DNA of 64,000 nt from Ephydatia muelleri (Eukaryota > Porifera > Demospongiae > Spongillida > Spongillidae). The notes under the pieces are model-generated. The model worked only from the letters and a program-made list of their open reading frames with translations. It did no database searches and was not told the origin of the DNA. The DNA is taken from positions 10,506,409 to 10,570,408 of the forward strand of contig JABACO010000004.1 in NCBI GenBank assembly GCA_013339895.1, written 5' to 3'. The translations under genes were made by a program, and so were the position numbers. Numbering within the stretch: the stretch's first letter is position 1; every line of letters starts with the position of its first letter. Shown here in pieces: positions 57,740 through 64,000 of this stretch.

Positions 57740-58629
57740 TTCAGTATTCATAGTATGAATGAGTATAAAATTAACGCACGATAGACTGCAGACTATGCCG
57801 CTATATATTTTGCAGGCAGCGTGTGGCTGAGGTAGCATTATTTTTAATCAGTATCAACAACTGCTGTGATAAACTGCAGGATAATGGTTACCTTAAAGTG
57901 GCGTGGCGTGGTAGAGTTCCTTCCCCTGTGGTGGTGTGGCAAAAATATCGACTGGTTCAGGATGTCATGATTGTATTTGAAAACAGGAACTAAAATAGCA
58001 CCTGCAGCAAGAAAATGGCAGTATCATCGACACTACTGCTATCACCGTCTACACTTGTGTCACCATCGTCCTTGTAACTCCCATCTTGGAGACTTGCATC
58101 CGTGTCTATCTACTGGTAAATACCACACAAATGTATCTCTGAAATTCAATAAATATAATCATTTCATGTGATTTGTGTATGAAACAATGATTTGAATCGA
58201 TGCAAGAATATTTAAATTTGTTTCAATTCCTCAAAAACGTGTCTCATCACCTGGATTATCGATGCCTTTTTTGGATACTTGTAGAGGGTAAAGAGTATGC
58301 TTCTGACAGTTCATAAACCATCACCTTAGAGCAGCACACTGATCTTTTGAGCATACCGTTGGTGAACTCCTTCAGATACTTTGCTGATATTTGAAAATGA
58401 TATGCATAAAATTACAGCAATTCAATTTTCGATATAAATGCAGTTACATCTATCAGTGGAAACAGTTTATCCAGCAGTACTGTTATTCCCTCTGAACAAT
58501 CATTTTGAATTCCACTTAGAAGAAATTCGATCACTCTTCTCACGAAGTACTTGCTGAGTTAATATTCCAATATGATTGTAATCAATAACATTTACAATTA
58601 GTTGTGATGGATCGCATGAATGAGTTGAG

Positions 58630-58630
<1 letters not shown>
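57740..58630. other. No recognised gene
   Basis: Short open frames only. One at 57971-58171 is His/Tyr-rich without a domain. I see nothing else to support. Confidence 0.5.
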
Positions 58631-58660
<30 letters not shown>

Positions 58661-60063
58661 CATAAAAATAAACACACATACATATGCAAAAAGGCAAGTA
58701 GTGGCACGATGTGTACGTGCACTTACAAACTGCCTAAACATGGAAGGGATATAACCTACAAAAGGGTGATAGGTCAACAGATCTAAGTCGGGTACGAAAA
58801 ACTGTAGTGTTTAATGAAGTGACAACATCATGGGGTAAGTGGTTCCATATTGGTATCACACGTTCAGTGAAAAAATGCGCTCCGAATGCATGATGGGGTA
58901 AATGTTTGGATCGCAGGATACATTGATGACCTCGGATGGAATAAGACCTAACCGGTTTGGTGAAAAAACTCTCAAAAGGTAAATCAACCAGGTTATAATA
59001 GATCTTGTAGCACATGACAAGGTCGTAGAAGACTCTCCTGTACTCTAAGGACTGTAAACCCAGGTTCGCAAGGCGATCATAATAATCCATATATGGTATA
59101 CCAGCACGTTTGAGTATGGCACGAGTGAAAAATCTCTGAACGCGTTCAATACATTGATTATCTTTGTGGAACCAGGGATTTCAAACTTGGGTATTACTTT
59201 CCAGAAGGGGACGAATATACACAGTATACAGACGTACAAGGAGAGACACATCATTAGAATGAAAGCATTTTAAGAGAAGACAACTCCTATTGAAAGCCAT
59301 GGCGGCAATATTTGAGCAGTGCATACTTGGCGTAAGATCTGAATCCAAACACACCCCAAGATCTCTTATAGATGATACGAATTGCAAAGGAATACCAGAA
59401 AGTGAGTAAGGTGAAGTAGGCTCATAACAATGAGAACCAAAGGAAATGACAGAGCACTTGGAATAAGCAACAGTCAATTGCCATGTCTTTGGACCATGAA
59501 CAAAATTGATTTAAGGATTGCATAAGTGGTGTATTTTGATTTTCAGTATAACCAAGATACAGTTTTGTGTCATCGGCAAAGATTTTAATGCCAGCTGGAG
59601 ATTGGACATGGTTAGGAAGGTCATTGACATATAGCAGAAACAAGAGAGGGCCAAGGACAGAACCCTGAGGTACACCACTGATGATGGATTTAGGAGATGA
59701 TACATCAAGTCCTACATATACGCATTGTGTGCGGTCGTTAAAAAAGGCTCTTTTCCACTGAAGTAAGTTTGATTTAAAGCCATAAGCCTCAACCTTTAGC
59801 AATAATTTCGAATGGGAGACAGTGTCAAAGGCCTTAGCAATATCAGTGCACACAACATCCACCTTCATGCCGTTGTCAACATTCAAAGTCCAATTGTTCA
59901 GAGTTATCAATAACTGAGTAGAATTGGTTTCAAGTTCTTCCATAACGTCAATAAAAGCTTTCTGAACTTCATTGAAGTGTTTACCATCCATTGCTATAAG
60001 GAATTGAAGGCAATAAATTTCAGCACAACTGAAAAAATAAAAAAACATTTCAGCATTAAACAT
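58631..60063 (-). mobile_element. 5'-truncated CR1/Jockey-like LINE
   Basis: Minus-strand reverse transcriptase: motif A DIAKAFDTVSH, motif B SGVPQGSVLGPLLFLLYVND, motif C FADDTKLY (60063-59422). Downstream come the thumb and C-terminal region ending FFTERVIPIWNHLPHDVV and a stop at 58734. One frameshift near 59470 and one in-frame TGA near 59178 (Trp codon changed) break it. The 3' end is a (CAAT)n tail at 58631-58660, typical of CR1/L2-type elements that end in short tandem repeats rather than poly-A. The endonuclease and 5' part are missing; truncation lies somewhere between 59960 and 60063. Confidence 0.85.
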
Positions 60064-60780
60064 AATGGTGTTACAGCGGTCGCTTACAGTCCATCATTCA
60101 TCCAGCAGGTGTGTGATACATTAATCAGTCCTTGGTTAACTGTTCTCTGTACTGCACCATACAACGATGGATCCTGCAAGAAGAATCTTGATTCAAGCTA
60201 TACAATGCATGCAAGAATGCATCACCCTTTTATTTAGAACCTGTTACCCTGATTGTAGCGAGAAACATCGATAGGTTCCAAAATACATAGGATTAATATC
60301 AATGAAGGTACCTATTAGTGCTTGTTTGTTACTTACAATTGTTCAATACCTTTGATATGTTGCATGCAAATGACATCTAGAATTGTACAAATAAGCATTT
60401 GTGGATGAGTGCACATGAACTATCTTACACGTTGTCATTACTGTTATTAGCATTCCAGCAGAGTAGAATCTTTGATTGAAGGTTCATCAATATGAGGCAA
60501 AAGTTTCACAGTGTGTTACACATCAGTGAACAGTATACTGTACCAATTAGACGTACCTCTTTGTTATGTTAATTGGGATGTTTATTATGTTCTCTGCTGT
60601 GAAGATGAGTAGTGATTGGATAATGCAATTGGGCGCAGCCAATGAACGGATATAACATCCATGTTCCTTGCTGGCAATGGGAATCTAATGGCATTGAATA
60701 AGTCCAAGCCAAGAAATGCTATTTATATCATGTGATTAACAGGTTATTTGTCAGAAATTCTAGTGCAATATAAGTACATG
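60064..60780. other. No recognised gene
   Basis: Nothing recognised; no conserved frame and no match to the other repeats that I could see by eye. Confidence 0.5.
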
Positions 60781-61551
60781 TTAAATTTACATTGTACCAT
60801 TATTTTTTAAGTACTCTATTTACATGCTCTCTGGAGCAATGCATAGAAAAGGATTCACAGAATTACAATTTGTATAACACAGAACTACGCAGTTTACATT
60901 TGTTGTTTGCAAACATTATTGCTCAAAACTAGAATTATTACAGTATCAGTGTACATCTTAGGCTATTTATAATGGCCTGTAAACCCAAATCATGCAATTA
61001 AAATTCAGTTCATTAGCATGTTTTGATAATCAAAATAATACAATTGTAGTTCAGTCTTTGAGACAGGTAACTGCCTCAATATACCTGTTCGGTTATGCAA
61101 TTCAGACCAACAATTCAAAATAAAGATACTTGCTTACTTTTCGAGTGTTATTATAATTCATTATTAATGTAAGTTGCTTTTAAAAAAGCGATTCCATCAT
61201 TAGCAAATGTGTATTACATTTTCAGGGAAGGTTATATGAAATTGCTGCAATCCCTGCTCTGAAAATGGATGGTCAGTCATGTTGTAGTGGTGTAAAGATT
61301 AAATGAATAACCACAAAAACAAATAAAATCCATCGAATTTATTAATGTACATGTATATTATTGTCTTATTCATTACGTACGTCTTTGTGTGTTTTTTTCG
61401 GTGCTGGGTGTTAAATAAAAATCGTTTACGCTGATCAATGCAGGACAATGGAACAGACATATTGTGAATGGAACAGACATATTGTGAACACATCGTATCA
61501 CAATGAACCAACTGTAATGATCAATCAATTTCAATTTCCCTGCCCGCTGTG
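60781..61551. repeat. 3' flank of receptor copy B
   Basis: Close match to 20990-21745 (for example CAGTATCAGTGTACATCTTA near 60940 and 21139). Non-coding. Confidence 0.7.
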
Positions 61552-63776
61552 CTAGTATGTATGGTTTAGATGGGAGTAGATCTCTTCACCAGATCCACCA
61601 ACAAGGCAGTAAGATGCTGGAACGCTAGCTGTTACTGGAGGCTGCTCTTGTTGAATGTGAAAGTTGCAGTGGCCAGGGTTGCGGTTAGACTTTCTGCTAG
61701 CACAATGAATGAAACAAGAAATTATGCAAATAATCAATATGAATGGTTGTTCATTTATGGCTCATATCACATTGTTCCACATGCTTCGTTAATAAATTTA
61801 TTTCTAACGTACATTTGAAGAAGTCTTCTCCGAATTAAAACACGCGTAATTGCACATGCAGTAACGGTTACAGCTGTAAGCAAGACGGCCGCCGAATGGT
61901 TACGCCCACAGAGGAGGCAATCGCCAAAGCTGAGTCCTTCGGCTTTGGTGCGAGAGGCTTCGATGGTATACACATAACTACGGAAGTGTACGGAGCAACG
62001 AAACCGGTAGTGACATTGATTCCTAGAATGGTGATAAAGTATGCACTGCAATCACAAATACATTTAGTTGAGCTATAATCTTTCATCCGCATAACTCATT
62101 GTTCAAAGGTTACCATTTCAATATCTCCAGGGCTTTTCAACTATATGACTAAAATACATGTACTTCAAATGCGTTGTGATGGGCTATAACCACATTAGAA
62201 AGTTGCAAATGTGTATGTGTAGCGATTGATGGGAACTCAGTACAATTGAGTTTTTGTAATATACACGTAAAATACAAATCATTTATCAAACCAAATATTC
62301 AGGAAATAACAGACTGTTGTAAGGAATAAACCTGATAAAGTCTGTTTTAACCTGTATAACTAATGGTTCAATTATGCATGCTAAGAGTTCACAGTTGGAA
62401 TTGTGCATTACAAAAAAATATAAGGAATGAATTTGGCTCTGTCATTTGTATATAACGTACGGATTAGTAGTAATATAGCAACTCATGTTTATAAACTTTG
62501 CGATGAAATATGGGCAACAATCGGATATGTTACTTGCGTCTATTTCATCTTTCAAAATCTTGATACTATGCAAATTTAAATTCATGAATGAAAATGTAGA
62601 TCTACATGTAAGCGTATATATGTTGAACCAGTCCTGCTGCACAAACATATATATTCCCTGATCATTATGACAAAGTTTACATCAAGAAGTGACACGTACA
62701 GTGTCTACAGCAGCTCAATCATATGATTAATTAATTATCATAGTGCATGCCAATGGATTAGATGTCTGGCCAAATTGCTTATAATATATGCTACTCACAT
62801 TTGCTGACATTCAGAGCTATTGGTGTCCTTGACCATTGAATACCAGCATAGTACTCTCCACCTGCCTCTACTTGGAGGACCAGAGGATCAGGGGGGGATA
62901 GTGTGACTACTGAGGGTGATATGTCATTAAGATAAACTGGACCTAAGTGACCCAAGAGAATGGAAAAGCATGGTCTAGAATAAGTGGAATGTTTATTAAT
63001 AAATTTACCTGTGTCCACTTTGTATCGTCTAGTGGTGACCACCTCTCCTCCCTGGGATGGAGTGTCATAGAATACACACTGGTACACTCCAGCATCAGAC
63101 TGACTGAAATTGAAGATACGAACAAAGCTCACTGTTCTATTTGATGTTGCAACAATGGAGATGCTGACATTGATCACAACCCTAACACCATCACCAAAGA
63201 GTTGTGTTCCATCCTTCAACGACATCATGCTGGGTGCAGCGAGAGAGGATGAAGCAGGCTGTTCAGCTGCACACCTCAGAAATGCCCCATTGCTCGAAGC
63301 ATTTAGATATGCCAAAGCAACAAATATACGATCTGATACAGCATTGTTGTTCAGTTCTCTTACTATTTTGAACACCTTTGAATCATTATTTGCTGCAAGG
63401 AACCTGTATAAAATGTTAATTTTATGTTTCAGTGATATTACCAACCTGAAAGCAGTAGTGCCATACTTGTGTTGCAGCTGTTGTTATCACAAGCAACACA
63501 CTGATAGCTTCCATTGTCACTTGAAGAGAAACCATAGATAGTCAAGAGTGAAGATGTGATGGTGTTGTTCTCTGTCTTACTCTTGACCATCAGATGAGGC
63601 AACTGTGCAGTCTCTGGAATAGTGATATTGTTCCTGGTCCATTGTATATGGGGAGCAGTGAGCTGTCCACTGGCTGAACAGAAGAGCTGGATGACCGATC
63701 CCGCCACTGGAATTATCATAGGCACCATCCAAGTCCTGAGGACTGCTCAGTAACTTGGCACCTAACGAGTATTGAA
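61552..63776 (-). pseudogene. Receptor copy B: frameshifted Ig1 and TM exons
   Basis: Exons by comparison with copy A: Ig1 63442-63776 (335 bases against 343, an 8-bp deletion after GAYDNS shifts the frame), Ig2 63009-63403 (12 bases shorter, in frame; the core Trp of MMWLKDG is Ser), Ig3 62799-62942 (truncated after ALNVS), transmembrane 61813-62022 (one 9-bp and one 1-bp loss, the latter shifting frame in the helix), tail 61552-61696. The tail keeps YCLV and YSHL and ends early at NHTY. The leader would lie beyond 64000. Ig3's deletion creates a new GTGAGT donor in the original phase. The two frameshifts make it a likely pseudogene, unless sequencing errors are involved. Confidence 0.8.
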
Positions 63777-63954
63777 CTGAAAATAGGAGAACCAAAGCAT
63801 GCAGTGCAGATGGATATAAGTCTGATAGTTATTCACATTGTTAATAGACGTGTCATGCACATACGTAAATAAACATCCATATTAAATATATGCCGAATTG
63901 GCACATGTGATGCACTGCATTTGCTGTATGTGCAAATGATATGTAGATAGTGAC

Positions 63955-64000
63955 TTTAATTTTTGCTTTATCCGTTATCGAGATACAAGTGTGCAAAGAA
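63955..64000. repeat. Start of another hairpin-family copy at window edge
   Basis: TTTATCCGTTAT(C/G)GAGATAC followed by TGCAAAGAA resembles the interior of the 811-bp hairpin (49350-49390). It interrupts the leader intron of copy B and continues outside the window. Confidence 0.5.

Overview
This window is animal nuclear DNA, AT-rich and full of repeats. Short introns (GT...AG) with conserved phases, Ig-superfamily receptor exons, a GABA-B-receptor-like fragment, a CR1/Jockey-like LINE, a Ty3/Gypsy element and Ginger-, DUF6589- and C2H2-type DNA transposons all point to an early-branching marine invertebrate. A demosponge such as an Amphimedon relative is my best guess. That is inference from gene style; no ribosomal or mitochondrial marker is present.

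The backbone is a tandem array of one family of Ig-like membrane receptor genes, mostly on the minus strand. Copy A (23105-26497) is the only apparently intact one: leader exon, three Ig-like exons, a transmembrane exon and a tail exon, with all five intron phases matching (1,2,1,1,2), for about 489 aa. Copy B (61552-63776, leader beyond the right edge) carries an 8-bp and a 1-bp deletion. Copy C (40396-45708) has lost most of its ectodomain and has a 3.3-kb transposon inside its transmembrane exon. Copy D (51323-56014) is broken by an inversion, stops and a 2.6-kb transposon. A transmembrane-exon scrap lies near 48.4 kb. At the left edge (272-1152, plus strand) is the 3' end of a sister receptor with a different transmembrane segment and a tail carrying ITIM- and ITSM-like tyrosine motifs. 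Copy A's tail instead has two tyrosines spaced like an ITAM. The array therefore holds two tail types, as in paired immune receptors, although signalling is unproven. Upstream flanks of the receptor genes recur at about 2, 22, 27, 38, 46, 50 and 56 kb.

Mobile DNA fills the rest. At 3.6-12 kb a degraded multi-exon C2H2 transposon gene (minus) is split just after its start codon by a Ginger-like integrase transposon, and a shorter sibling lies next to it; both end in arrays of a GACTCCCC/CCTAGG minisatellite. At 12.6-20.2 kb is a Gypsy element whose gag and pol are separated by about 3.6 kb holding a 129-bp-arm hairpin, a GC-rich repeat and a repeat-protein gene. Its pol end abuts a GABA-B-receptor-like pseudogene (20196-20982). 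At 28-38 kb I see no recognisable gene, only microsatellites, long G runs and small repeats. At 49.0-50.1 kb are two hairpin elements, and at 58.6-60.0 kb a 5'-truncated LINE.

Functionally, only the receptor copy A and perhaps the left-edge receptor look like working host genes. The rest is transposon coding sequence in various states of decay.
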